Counted from the stretch's first letter, positions 9,683-21,743 are shown. The stretch is 64,000 nucleotides of DNA from Sycon ciliatum (GCF_964019385.1 NC_088645.1:33483302-33547301); one strand, 5' to 3'. A program made the numbers and translations. Notes: generated by a model not told the origin, from the sequence alone.

Positions 9683-10504
9683 GGATTTGTGTGAAATGCA
9701 GTGCTCTCTTTCTTGAGTGTAGGCAGGTTGCCTGCAAACGATTCAAGTATAATGAAGCTGCGTGAAGCGTCCTTCAAAATTTTGAGTAAATACTAACCAA
9801 TGTTAAAAGAAAGAGTCTGCTCCGAACGTTGGAGCTCGCGCTTCCTGCAGACTGACATGACAATTGACTGACTCACGACTACGTGTGGAGCACACGAGAA
9901 GCCCGTCGAACCTTCCATTGACAAACCTGCGAGAAAGCACCATTCCCTGCGCAATATACAGTGTTTCGGGGAATTCAGCCCCATTTGTGGAGCTGGAGTA
10001 GGCTAATGAAATTGCTGCTCCGAGAGCACTGCTTTATGTAGTGTTCTCCGAGCTAAAACATCACTAGCGATACCAACTTACAGTGACGCTCCGCAGTTCC
10101 AGCGTAATAAACACGTCGTGAGCAGCGTGAGGCAGTGTCACACATGGAGTTGTGAGAACTGACGTTTAGGGCCATTTACCATACGCAACGCTGTCCCCTC
10201 CGACCATTTAGTCGCATTCGCGCGCTAGGGACAACAGTACAATGGTTGTGATGTCGGAGGTGATTAGTGAAGAAAGCTTTCTTCGGAACGTGCAAAACCA
10301 TAACTAAAAATTGGCCCTGGCGCCCATGAGATCTTTTACTTTGGTTTGAGTTTGACTCAACACGGCTATTAGGTGCACTTGGTTTGCGGAAACATAGTTT
10401 TCTGCACGTGAACCATAAATTCCTTAAAAAAAAGTTAGTAAAAATGTTCCAAAAGTATCCAGAGTCTCAGAACACAGAATTTTGTGTCTTTTTTCACAAC
10501 ATTG
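9683..10504. other. Intron segment, repeat unit, no gene
   Basis: 9830-10110 is another copy of the 240-bp intron repeat, with CAGTGTTTCGGGGAATTCAG. 10140-10500 shows no recognisable gene. The same holds for 50521-51333 in A'. Confidence 0.5.
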
Positions 10505-10837
10505 TCAAAGGGGAGGACAAAGGATCCTCTTCTCAGCCCGCTCCGTCCTTTGGTCGTACCAGTTATCATGCCCCTCATGTGGCAGGGTTTCCGCCAGAGT
10601 GTACAGAGTACCCACCTCCCTGCACCATACGGAAACATGACGACATAAGCTCTCCTGTACGAATTCCCTCTCACCAATGGCCCCACCAAGATAGCGAACA
10701 CCACTGGTCAGCACACGTATACCCGTAGAGTCGAACAGCTCTTGGGCTTCAGACTCCAGGGTGGGTTTCATCAGCAGAACTGTCTTAGCTGCATTAGGGT
10801 AATAGCCATTATCATCATTATCACTGCGTTCAAACAA
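10505..10837 (-). pseudogene. Retroelement RT fragment (A)
   Basis: Minus-strand frame of about 110 codons with GYYPNAAKTVLLMKP, then GVRYLGGAIGEREFV. This is the post-catalytic part of an RT polyprotein type common in aquatic invertebrates (pattern GYFPNAxKTWL...YLGxxIG). There is no start, catalytic centre or downstream domain, so it is a fossil fragment in the F-box intron. Confidence 0.65.
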
Positions 10838-11086
10838 CTACTCTACCACGCATAGTACCGTAACACAGAAGTGGTGTGGCTCTGATAATTCAAAGATCAA
10901 TTGGAGGGAGAGCTAAGTGAACAAGAACGTTGCAAAGTCGAACACTTCCCAGCACTGTTTTTCGACAATGAGAATTTAGATGGAAAATAAACAGCAGTAA
11001 CAAGTAGCATTTTCACACGACGATTGTTTCGACACATATACTTATATGGACGGCATATCAGCTTGGCTCTCCATCCGAATCTATTC

Positions 11087-13104
11087 TTAAGCAGGTAGCA
11101 GCCTACCCATTAATTTCATATGGCATTCAATTGACCGTAACTTTGGTGTCTCGCAATGGATTTGAGTGACATTTTCACCACACACTCCTGCCACTATGTT
11201 GGCCCTCTGGACATGATTTAAAAGTTCTTGCGCCTCACTGACAGGCTTTCAAGGCCGGAAAACTCAAAATTCCGGTATAGTGCCACGGTGTGCGAGCCAC
11301 CCAGGAGCCAACAAAATGCATTCACAATTTTTTTCACATCTTCTTACTCATTCTGTCGGTGCGCGGGACCCAAACCTAAAAAAAGTCCAGAAGCAGCCAT
11401 GGGTGGTGGGATAGGGCCCCTCAACATGGCCCTGGAATCTGTCACTACAGCACGAGTGGGCGTTCTCTCACACAGACTCCCACAGACCCAAGTCATATTT
11501 TGAATTTCTTTAGGTTTAAGGTGGCAGACTACCCAAAAATTCGCTGAAAAATCGAATTTGTAAATTCATATTGAGTGCTACGTCAGTTGAAAGAGCATGA
11601 ATAGCTGCAAATTCTCTGAAAATTGTGTCCCGATCTGACCGGCCGTTCAAGAGTTATGGCCGAAAATGTGCCATTGCAAGGAAAGATTTTTTTGTTGCAC
11701 GCTGTCATTTGTTGGCAGCACTGTAAAAAAATCAGGATTTTGAGCCACGTATTGGGCTGCACGGCGGCGGGCAAAGCCCGCCGCCGTGCAGCAGGACTTT
11801 TGCCAGCACCCTCGTGACGTTGCAGATATGTGGCTTGATTATTGTAGTTGACGTTGATTTAGTGACTTTGGCAAGTTTGACTCGTGTCAAGAAGTCAGGT
11901 AGGATTCAGTACTAGGCAGTAGTGAAACGTGAGTGGTAGTCTTTGCCGGTTTCTGAGGGTATCCTGGATTTGGTGTGCAGCGCTGTGGAAATGGCTTGTT
12001 GTGGAGGTCCCAGCACTGGATGTTGTATCAAAGGTACGACCTCGTAGCACGTGCTAAACCTAAAAATATTCAAAAATTGACTTGGGTCTGTGGGAGTGTG
12101 TGAGAGAACGCCCACTCGTTCCGTTGTGACAGATTCCAGGGCCTCGTTGAGGGGCCCTACCCCATCACCCATGGCTGCTTCTGGACTTGTTCTAGGTTTG
12201 AGACCCGCGCACGAACAGAATGAGCACGAAAATGTGAAATAATTGTAAATGCATTTGTTTGGCTCCTGGGTGGCTCGCACACCGTGGCACTATGCCGGAA
12301 ATTTGAGTTTTTCCGGCCTGGAAAGCCTGTCAGTGAGGCGCAAGAACTTGTAAATCATGTCCTGAGGGCCAGCATAGTGGCAGGAGTGTGTGGTCAAAAT
12401 TTCACTAAAATCCATTGAGAAACACCAAAGTTACGGTCAATTGAATGCCATATGAAATTTATGGGTAGGCTGCCCCCTTAAGGTGTGCTACGAAATCGTA
12501 CCTTTGATACAACATCCAGTGCTGGGCCCTCCACAACAAGCCATTTCCACAGCGCTTCACACCAAATCTAGGTTATCCTCTAAAATCGGCAAAGACTACC
12601 ACTCACGTTCCACTACTGCCTAGTACTGACTCCTACTTTACTTCTTGACACGACTCAAACTTGTCAAAGTCACTAAATCAACGTCAACTACAGTAATCAA
12701 GCCACATATCTGCAACGTCACGAGGGTGCTGGCAAAAGTCCTGCTGCACGGCGACGGGCGAAGTCGCCGTGCAGCCCAATACGTGGCTAAAAAACGTGAT
12801 TTTTTGGACTTTTTTGGACTTGGAGCAAAATTCTGCACACTTTCGCGTGTTTCCATGATACGTCAAGTTGCGCGCGGTCTGCTCACATTCAAATACAGTG
12901 CTGTAAAAAAATGACAGCGTGCAACAAAAACTTCTTTCCTAGTAAGGGAACATTTTCGGCCCTAACTCTTGGACGGCTGGTCAGATGGAGACAAAATTAT
13001 CAGAGATTTTGCAGCTATTCATGCTCTTTCAACTGACGTAGCACTCGATATGAATTTACAAATCTAATTTTTCAGCCAAATTTTGGGTAGTCTACCACCA
13101 TTAA
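11087..13104. mobile_element. TTAA element (reverse orientation) split by a second one
   Basis: Outer element bounded by TTAA at 11087-11090 and 13101-13104, inverted relative to the element at 1955. Ends are related (GCAGGTAGCAGCCTACCC left, GGGTAGTCTACCACCA right). It is interrupted at an internal TTAA by 11516-12481. Its GC hairpin near 12742-12772 reads CTGCACGGCGAC / GTCGCCGTGCAG. Confidence 0.85.
11516..12481. mobile_element. Nested TTAA element
   Basis: Flanked by TTAA at 11516-11519 and 12478-12481. Ends are GGTGGCAGACTACCC and GGGTAGGCTGCCCCC. The corresponding place in A' (about 52346) has a single TTAA and no insert, which shows direct TTAA duplication. It carries the hairpin at 11757-11792 and the minus-strand frame 12280-11912, about 122 aa, as in its relatives. 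Confidence 0.9.
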
Positions 13105-13476
13105 GCACCTGGTGAACATGTGTTTTGCTTTTTATACCACTTTGGTCGATATTATCCTTCCACTGGATTACTCTATAGCCGAGACACACTCTACATTGCC
13201 CCAATGGGTTCAAAATGAACTCTTCTGTGCTGGCCAATTCTAAGTTCTTCTCTGCAGGCTACTTTCTCTTGTAATAGGCAAAAACATGTTACTTGAACTT
13301 ACTTCCCTTTCAAGTTAACGCGAACTACACTTAAAATATTGCATAGTTCTTATGATTAGAGGAAGGGAAGTAAGAGGTACTCTACTGTTCTGATGCAGGT
13401 CTGCGAAAACGCACAAGGTAATCGTAGACTTTAAAAGTGATTTTCCGTTGTCTTGTTCGTTTGTCCATGCATGCAG
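13105..13476. other. 3' end of intron, gene A
   Basis: No other gene is seen. The intron ends TTGTCCATGCATGCAG, the acceptor used by all four copies. Confidence 0.5.
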
Positions 13477-14532
13477 CAACGCTATCAGCTAAGTCCTTCT
13501 TTGAACACGTCCTACATCAGTGCTGCGAAAAATATCTACATCTCCATTTGCGTAGTTAGCATGGATTCAAACCTGATTTGGGATAACTACAGGCTTGCTA
13601 CCAGTGATTTATCCGAACAAGACCGTCTATGGTATGCGTCCAAAAGGAAAATCCTCCGGTGGAGATCTCGAAGGCCTGCCCAAGAAAGGTTCTTAGCTCG
13701 GACTCTACTTGATACGTCGGGTCCCACTCAGAGATCACTTGTTCAAGGTCAGAAGCTGACCTTAGAAGAAGTTAGCGCCCAATGGACATATGTTGTTGGT
13801 GGGACACTAGAAAAAGTGGGCGAAATCCTACATGAACGTTTCCATTCGCATGAAGGGTACCAGCAAGCTTTTTTAGAAAAGCTGGAGCAAGATGTTCCAA
13901 CGCTGGGTACGTACTTGCCCCTGGCGTACCGCTCATGGAGACTTAGAGAGCTTGCACACTGCCTTCACAGCATTGTAGCCAGAGACCCAACCATGGCCTC
14001 ACGGATTCAACAGATCATATGCAACTTACCTAGCCGTCCAGTTCAAACGTCCGCGTGGGCCCATCAGCAGGCCCTGTACGACCTCCATTGGAAAGATGCG
14101 GATGAACTCACGTCTGCTGCACCAGCTGACGGTATACTATGGACCAGGATCTGTATTGATATCATTGCTCGACTTGCAAGAGATCGTTCATTTATTAGGC
14201 TCCTGATCACGGGAAAGCTTCGGACATCGCAGATGGACGATTACTTCAAGGCTGTCACTGAGTACAAACAAATCTGGAAGTATTTGCCGGAGTCCACTCG
14301 CCCCAGTCTTGCAGCTATACACCAGGAATTGGGAACGTTTCTCCTGTCATCAACATCAGCTTCGGACTCTAGGAAGGAAATTACGAAAATTGAATTGGTG
14401 AACGCCATGGTAATGATTGGCAAGAAACTGGTTGACGAAACAACTCACAAATCCGGTACGGCCCTGACCGTCCAATCTCCCGCGGCTTATTTCATGGATC
14501 ACTCTGCCATCCTACGTGTATGTATGCTATAA
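13477..14532 (+). CDS. F-box gene A, exon 2 (unrecognised C-terminal region)
   Basis: Terminal exon, 351 codons plus TAA. The acceptor TGCATGCAG precedes CAACGC in phase 0, so exon 1 ...RRLCQ joins QRYQLSPSLNTSYISAAK, giving a protein of about 407 aa. The region has an N-terminal hydrophobic stretch (ISICVV), a block GGTLEKVGEILHERF, a block AYRSWRLRELAHCLHS, and a C-terminal block SQMDDYFKAVTEYKQIW to TKIELVNAMVMIGKKL. No leucine-rich, WD or kelch repeat is visible. I do not recognise the domain. By position it should be the substrate-recruiting part. Type A ends AAYFMDHSAILRVCML, unlike type B. An in-frame TTG/ATG lies just before the acceptor, but the splice reading is preferred because it is phase-compatible in four copies. 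Confidence 0.8.
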   Translation, partial: QRYQLSPSLNTSYISAAKNIYISICVVSMDSNLIWDNYRLATSDLSEQDRLWYASKRKILRWRSRRPAQERFLARTLLDTSGPTQRSLVQGQKLTLEEVSAQWTYVVGGTLEKVGEILHERFHSHEGYQQAFLEKLEQDVPTLGTYLPLAYRSWRLRELAHCLHSIVARDPTMASRIQQIICNLPSRPVQTSAWAHQQALYDLHWKDADELTSAAPADGILWTRICIDIIARLARDRSFIRLLITGKLRTSQMDDYFKAVTEYKQIWKYLPESTRPSLAAIHQELGTFLLSSTSASDSRKEITKIELVNAMVMIGKKLVDETTHKSGTALTVQSPAAYFMDHSAILRVCML

Positions 14533-15167
14533 CCGAGTACCACCATCACAAACATGCCTGCCTACCATATTCTCATGCTAGCTCCCATTACTCATTTCAT
14601 GTCTGGGCATTACGTCTGTTTTAAATTCATGGTATCTCTGTTTTTGCTGACACCTACATGACTTTATCTTCCCGTATTACGGGAGATTTTTATCTGGGTA
14701 ACGGACTCTTTTACGGTAAAAGAGTCCGTTACCCCGATAAAAATCTATCCTGCTGGGGCCCTGTTTTTAGTTTTTTTTACTAGCAAACACATCCCTACTA
14801 ATATTCAGGTAAAAAGGGCAACTGAAGTGACCCTGGACAACACGACAAAGGGGAGTAGGGGCAATGTGCCAATGTGATCGGCAAGGATCATACGACCATA
14901 GCCTACAACCAGGCATCGATAGGAATGCAAAATTTTCAAAAAGGACCGGTCATCCTCAGCACGCCTTGTTGTGGATGCCAAGAGGTCAGGACTAGAAAAT
15001 TCAAGAGAATTCTGGCCTAGACCTCTGTACTCTACTTCTTCACCAACCCGATCACCTGAGAGTCATGATGAAGAAATGGATATGTTTAATGGCCTACCAC
15101 TTATCCGTCCTGAGAAATGTTCAGCTGATGAATCACATGGTGCCATCAAGGGATCATTTAGCAAGCC

Positions 15168-15168
<1 letters not shown>
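14533..15168. other. 3' flank of gene A
   Basis: Probable 3' UTR and flank with a long hairpin at 14684-14746. No gene is recognised. A short frame at 14971-15213 is also in A' but runs into the (TTG)n tail of a minus-strand LINE. Confidence 0.4.
14684..14746. repeat. Long hairpin downstream of gene A
   Basis: GGGTAACGGACTCTTTTA, loop CGG, then the exact complement. The outer AGATTTTTATC/GATAAAAATCT extends the stem to about 29 bp with a small bulge. It lies about 150 bp after the stop. It could be a 3' UTR structure, or a short palindromic MITE. Confidence 0.8.
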
Positions 15169-16040
<872 letters not shown>

Positions 16041-16837
16041 AGTTCTTTCAGTCAAATGATCCTTAATTAATTATAAAGTAAATAAGGAAACCCCATGGTA
16101 ACAGAGAAAACATTTCTATTTTTAATTAATTTTTATTCGGTTATACTTATACAAAGTCCAGCAGAGAACGGAATGGTAAGACAGAACAAGAGAGAAGACA
16201 TGACAACACAGCGGGAAGCCGGAGCAGCGTACTGGTGAATTGGGCCTACCTCCCCCGACCATGGGTCTCGGGATCAGCGGCAGAATCAAGCACCACATAC
16301 ATATTTAGTGGAGCGGAAAAATGGAAATGAGAAAGTAGCATGGTGTGGTGTAAGGAAACAGAAATTATTGAGATGTCGACCACATTTTGAAAGTCCCTTG
16401 AGCCGTCGTCTCAGACAGGGTTCACTTTACTAGTACTTGAACAACCTAATGTTCTTGTGCACTTGTTGCAGACTCTGTTTCGTAGGTTTAACATTTTGGA
16501 AAGTCAATGCCAAAACTGCTTTGTTCAAACGGATACGATTATACGTAAGAAGCGGGGGAGTGGTAAATGACAGGTATTTAACGACTCCCTGGCAAGGAGG
16601 TCACCGCGTGTGCTGCCCGTTCACATCTGACTGTGAACGACAGCAAACATCACAGACGTCAAGGCTGCCTGGCGGCATGCTGTTGGAAGCGAATTCCACA
16701 TGTCAGCAGCCAGGTATGGCAAAGCGTAGAAACCGTACCGTGACGAAGCATTAGGCTGGGCTAAAGAAAGGGTGGACTGTCCCCTTATCAAGATATACGT
16801 ATCGTCTCTATTTGATGTAAGTACAAAAAACTTTGAT
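16041..16837 (-). repeat. LINE 3' debris and dispersed palindrome repeat
   Basis: 16110-16145 reads on the minus strand as GTATAACCGAATAAAAATTA, a LINE-like AT-rich tail; the minus-strand body upstream is not readable. 16540-16640 is another copy of the repeat seen at 640-740 (GTGCTGCCCGTTCACATCT). No gene is seen. The same arrangement lies at 56256-57010. Confidence 0.45.
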
Positions 16838-17035
16838 AAATATGGTGGTAAAGACACACCTGGCAATATGGCGGTAAACACACGCCTGCCCACACAATCT
16901 CTCTAGGCTGCAAGGAGAGCGAGAAGAAGAGCTCTGTGCCAGAACTTTGCAGCCTAGAGAGCGTGTGTGGGCAGGCGTGTGTTTACCGCCATATTGCCAG
17001 GTGTGTCTTTACCACCATATTTATCAACCATAAGT
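16838..17035. repeat. Inverted pair of dispersed repeat R
   Basis: The left arm 16838-16913 is the reverse complement of 16950-17026 (GTGTGTTTACCGCCATA, CAGGTGTGTCTTTACCACCA). Single direct copies lie at 21750-21925, 22080-22235, 62040-62195 and 63866-64000. The right arm continues into CAACCATAAGTACAGCTGCA, present in all copies. Confidence 0.7.
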
Positions 17036-17079
17036 ACAGCTGCAGTAGTGTCTTCAACTTCATTCGTACAAAAAACGTT

Positions 17080-17145
17080 TGGCAAGTATGGGCGAAGCCC
17101 GTAGCCGGGCAGCCTAATACATGGCTAAAAAACGTGATTCAAATA
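17080..17145. mobile_element. Remnant of TTAA element (A)
   Basis: GGCGAAGCCCGTAGCCGGGCAGC and ACATGGCTAAAAAACGTGATT (in pieces) match the centre of the TTAA family. In A' (57018-57284) the same remnant continues to a TTAA end. In A the rest is deleted between two AGCTG/GCTGC words. Confidence 0.55.
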
Positions 17146-18764
17146 AAGAGCTGCGGAGGCCCAATACAATGTAAGAGGATGGGAGGAGAGAAGGCCAGCG
17201 GAGAGTCAAATTCAGAAGAGGGAGGAGAGAATAGCTGAAGTACACGGTTACTGTGCGAATTCAAATAAACCAAACAAACAGCAAAACAAGTACACAGCTC
17301 ACGAGAATAAAGAGCGCTGGAGCGCAGAATTGAACTGCTGAAGTACACAGCTGACGATAAAAAAGACAGGAGTACAGAAATGAACGGGAGGCAGTCTACG
17401 AAGTGGTGGTACCATCGGTGCATGCACCACGGTACGTCATTTTCATATTATCGGCTTTGCAAAGTTCGTGGGTACTGAATACCATGGTATGGCCAACTGT
17501 GTAGCAGTCTACAACGTGTAGGGAATGGCAGCTCGGCGGAATACTGTGATGTTGCCTATGGCTCGCACCGTGTCAGGTATATGGTTCCATAACAGGCAAC
17601 CGCGAGTGTTCTGCGGCATGCGGCCAGATTACGGTTGACGTCAGCAACAACTTTCCCGACCAGCTCAATGAAGGCGAGATGCTGGTCGACTAACACTCCA
17701 AGGTAACGGACACACTGGGAAGGAGACACTGGGAAGGGGACACTAGAAAGTTACCACAGAGGACGGTGAAGGTAGGTGGAACTGGGGTTGCTATGCGATG
17801 GACGATTAATAATTGCGTTTTGTCGGGGTTCATTAGGAAGTTCAGTTCCGTGAGATGTGATTTAAACGCATCGAAGCTCTCTGATAGTCGGTTCTGTATC
17901 GTGTTGATGCAGCTGCTCGATGTGTAGAGTCCTATATCAGCTGGGAAAGAGTTTGATAGATNNNNNNNNNNNNNNNNNNNNNNNNNNNNNNNNNNNNNNN
18001 NNNNNNNNNNNNNNNNNNNNNNNNNNNNNNNNNNNNNNNNNNNNNNNNNNNNNNNNNNNNNNNNNNNNNNNNNNNNNNNNNNNNNNNNNNNNNNNNNNNN
18101 NNNNNNNNNNNNNNNNNNNNNNNNNNNNNNNNNNNNNNNNNNNNNNNNNNNNNNNNNNNNNTGTGTGAGTTGGTGTGAAGTCTATTACGTGTCTTGTGTA
18201 GATCGTGAAATAACGGGTTCCAGGACAGAGCCTTGAGGTACCCCTCCCCCCCCCCCCCTCCACTACAGGTCACGGGTCGCCAGAAGCTTTAGTGGATGGA
18301 TTTGCCACTGTGTGGCGGTTTGGTTGTGTTTATTTTAATTCGCAAACCAAACGGACTGAACATGTCCAATGACAAGGAAGCGAATGAAGTCCAAGTAACC
18401 CAGGAATGGGAAACTCGGCAGCAGACACAGATGAAAAGGAAATATGGGAACAGAATGTGTGCCGACGAGCGCTTAGATAGGAAGCGAACCAAGATTGTGC
18501 TGTGCCACAAATGCGGCAGGAGTGTAGTTCGTTCATGAGTGGCTGGTGCTTGACCCGGTCGAAAGACTTGCTCATATCCAAAAATAATATTCCGGTGTAC
18601 GTGACCGTCATCCAAGCGTTGTTGTCACTTTGATATAGCCAGTGAAAGGACATCCTCTGTGGAGTGATCGAAGCAGTAGGCGAAACAAGAATATTAATAT
18701 AATATAATTGAATACTGAACGCCCTCAGCTTGACAGAACAGTCATAATAATTATAACATATCAT
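17146..18764 (-). pseudogene. Decayed LINE reverse transcriptase (A)
   Basis: Minus strand. LFLDMSKSFDRVKHQPLM with SWFASYLSARRHTF (18764-18330) is the RT motif A region. A shifted frame gives the GVPQGSVLGP-like region near 18250, blurred by a C run. Then LNFLMNPDKTQSLIVH lies near 17830. Frameshifts and the missing FADD region show decay. A 200-N gap lies inside. The C-terminal part continues with stops to about 17150. Confidence 0.75.
17962..18161. other. Assembly gap, 200 N
   Basis: Exactly 200 Ns. The flanks ...GATAGAT and TGTGTGAG... are contiguous in A' (about 58263-58277), with a one-base overlap, so the true missing length is probably zero. Confidence 0.95.
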
Positions 18765-18874
18765 GCACGGCCCACGACGACAGTAACTGCAGAGTTCCCT
18801 CTAGCGACTGACCGCCGATCAGCATTGTATTTTTGCCAGGACAAGAGGCTTGACACATTTGACAGACGCTGTTA

Positions 18875-19773
18875 CAATACGGATCGGCTATAGCGTTGGT
18901 GTTTGATTTTCGTGAAAATATCACTAAAGGCGATATAATAGGCGATATGCATACTTAGGTATGCCTGACACATGCATGTATGGTGTCATTCGAATCAGTG
19001 CAGCTTGCAGAAGCGTGCATACTGTGCATGTGACTGTGCAGTACGCGCAGTGCAGAGCTACATGTACTTCCTGCGGAAACAAAAACTTCGCGACATTTTG
19101 ACATGAGCTTTCAAGGAGTTGCTGTGCTCAACAAAATGTGTTCTTTTGGAAGAGAAACACTTCAACACATTCAACCGACATATCAACAATATCTACAGGA
19201 TCGATTAGTGGGAGTAGAGTCTCAGTCTGGGTTGCCATCGCTCGACTCATCACCGCTGAAAACCGTTCCAAGTGGCAGGTCCATCGACACGTGATGTCGT
19301 ATGTCACGGAGAAGCTTCTCTTCGTACCTGATCGTCTTCGCTGTTACCTAAATGCCTTCTCCAACATATCGGCAGAGACCACGGTAGCGCTTCAGCGATG
19401 GTACTCATTGCTGCCTCCGCTCTCGCTCGAGGATGCTCCGGAACAACAAGCACAGCCAACACCAAACATTTCCGAGGGATATCATAGTCGTACCAGCGCT
19501 TCCTGACTGCCGCGATCAGATCTCGCCGTGTACGATGTATAATTTTTTTGGATCATCACTATAGCCGATGAAAAATGTATGCAATAAAATCCTTTTGACA
19601 AAGAAATCGTATCATTATAGCCGATATATTACCATAGCCGATTATTACTATAGCAGATCCGATATGTATAGAAAGGGGTGGTTAACGAAAATGAATTTGA
19701 GAATACGATCACTATAAGTATAAGAGGTATATTACTATAGCCGACAACCCTATACTATAGCCGATCCGCACTG
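18875..19773. mobile_element. pogo/Tigger-like element with TA duplication (A)
   Basis: 899 bp between TA dinucleotides. Inverted ends are CA(A/G)T(A/G)CGGATCGGC and TATAG. Degenerate GGCTATAG/CTATAGCC words repeat inside the last 250 bp. CAGT ends with TA targets fit the pogo/Tigger branch. A frame of about 120 codons (19138-19506) and an overlapping shorter one (19103-19294) show no transposase motif I can name. Confidence 0.7.
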
Positions 19774-20098
19774 TACATCTGTCGTCACGTGACAGGGGCT
19801 GTTACATCACATGACAGAGGCTGTTACATCACGCTCACGGAGGACTGACTTCCAGCACCCGCTAGGAGGAGCTTGGCGAAGCAAAAAATACCTTTGGTGA
19901 CGAATCGAGAGAGGAGCGGTGGTGACAGCGGGCTACTTCCCCCAGTTGGGACTCCCATTTCTGTCCGCCGCTAGCGCCACGCTTGGTTTGTGTCCACGGT
20001 CAATGGCAGTGAGCCACTGATAGAATTCGTCCTTGCGCACAGCGTGTTTTGGCCATGCACATCTGTGCACGACAGCGAACAACACAGAGAGCAAGGCG
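19774..20098. other. No gene seen
   Basis: Contains a near-perfect direct repeat GACAGAGGCTGTTACATCAC (about 19792-19835). Nothing else is recognised. Duplicated at 59881-60205. Confidence 0.5.
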
Positions 20099-20276
20099 AA
20101 ATACACAATCCTACACAGTTGCTAAGGCAAGACGCTCTGATTAGTCCGAGGTCTGTGAGTGATCTAGCCCTAGGTCGCGAAGCCCGAGGGGCGTAACCGC
20201 AAAATCACTCACATGACCAAGGGCCTGATCAGAGCGGAATGCCCGACGCAACTGTGTAGGATTGTGGTTCATACAA
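20099..20276. mobile_element. Foldback MITE of about 180 bp (A)
   Basis: The arms ACACAATCCTACACAGTTGC and the reverse complement at the right end extend inward, imperfectly, through GTGAGTGATC and GTCGCGAAGC. The whole unit can fold on itself. The A' copy is at about 60206-60383. Confidence 0.6.
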
Positions 20277-21587
20277 GGACCACCTCCCGAACAACTAGTA
20301 GTACATGTATCCCTGAATTTCTAGTACTAGTACTCAATAAACATCTATTTTTGCTCTAGTTACGTGTACGTTACATATAGACCACCCTTTTCAGGTGATC
20401 TACGGATATCTCCCCTAGTTTGAGGGGATTATGACTCATAATCCCTTCAAACGAGGGGATATCATATCCACAGGAAATCCTGTGGATCCCCTCGGACGGT
20501 GGGTCGGACCCAGTCCTTCTACCAGCATAACCAAGAGAGCTAGCTCCCTTGGCTGCTGTTTGAATATGCAAGAATGGGCCTTCCAGATAAGGTCTAAAAA
20601 GGGGAAGTGGCTATAGTTGTCAAAAGAAAAGCATATTGGTGAAACAAAACAAGGGAAGTGGCAATCTTTCTATCAGCACCAAACAAGAGCATATTATTTT
20701 AGAACATACTACATGAACCGGATGTGCCGAACACCGGTAACCATAGAGACAGACCACACCCGCATATAGATGCTGGTGATACTGGTCATAAATAGACCGG
20801 ATAAGGAATAATAATCCGATAGCCTATGAAGAGTAAAAGAAATTGAACCAATCACAACAAAAATGCTCGTCCAGCACACGAGTTGTCATAGAAACATTGC
20901 ACGAAATGACAAAGACCCATAGTAATGAGCATCGCCGTTCAATGCAAAATTGGTTTCTAGTACAGTATTTGGAAATTTCCTTCTTTCACAGACCTGAAAG
21001 ACAAACCGTTGCAGCAGTTACTGTAGCCTACTACTAACTCAATGTCATTGGGTCTACATGTGGCATTCACGCTTTACTGGTCTTGTCAAATTTGTTCCAC
21101 ACAATCACAAACAATCCATCTTATTTCGGGTACTTTTACAACATTAGACTAAGCCATAGGACGGACGTCAGTGTCTGACAATTCTTCATTGTAGTCTTTG
21201 ATTTGTACCGGGAATAAATCGCCTCCACGCAGCTATGTTGTTGGTATAAGACGAACAAAGCACCTCAAATTATTTTCAAATGATTACAATTCTACTATTT
21301 CGTCGTCTTGACTTGATCACAATCAGCACAGCCTTTTCTCACGGTCTAGTCAGCTACCAGCAAGCAGCGGACTTCATGAAGCTTCGTCTTGGGAGACAAA
21401 CCAAAGAAAGTGTGTGACATTCCGCACTCGCCTCAGTCAAACCAACAAGTGGATCTACATGTAAACCCGGAGAGGCGACGAGCGAATGACTATGTCAGAA
21501 CTAATACTTACTTCAGTGTTCTGCTCGCACTGCACATGTACTAGTTCATGCAGCGCTGCTCATCACCCGAAAAGTGTGGTCTATACA
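20277..21587. repeat. Palindromes and unassigned sequence
   Basis: 20410-20457 is a palindrome with arms around GTTTGA(A/G)GGGATTATGA. 20468-20492 is ATCCACAGGA-AA-TCCTGTGGAT. 20500-21587 shows no recognisable gene. Duplicated at 60384-61875 apart from a MITE insertion. Confidence 0.5.
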
Positions 21588-21700
21588 GGATATTGCATAG
21601 TGTCCGCAAGGCTTATTTTTCATAATCCCCGCGGCGCTGCGCGCCTTCGGGATTTCAAAAATAATCCCCTCCGAACCGTGCAATATCCTATATACACGCA
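21588..21700. mobile_element. Small foldback element
   Basis: Imperfect inverted repeat starting GGATATTGCA and closing TGCAATATCC, with a GCGGCGCTGCGCGCC centre. Also at about 61875-61980. Confidence 0.55.
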
Positions 21701-21743
21701 CAGCATCAGCCGACATGAAGGTATAAAAGCAAGCAAAAAAATG

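Noticed and set aside
17920-18273. Reading frames through the N run
   Set aside because: They consist mostly of unknown residues. The comparison with A' shows LINE sequence on the minus strand here.
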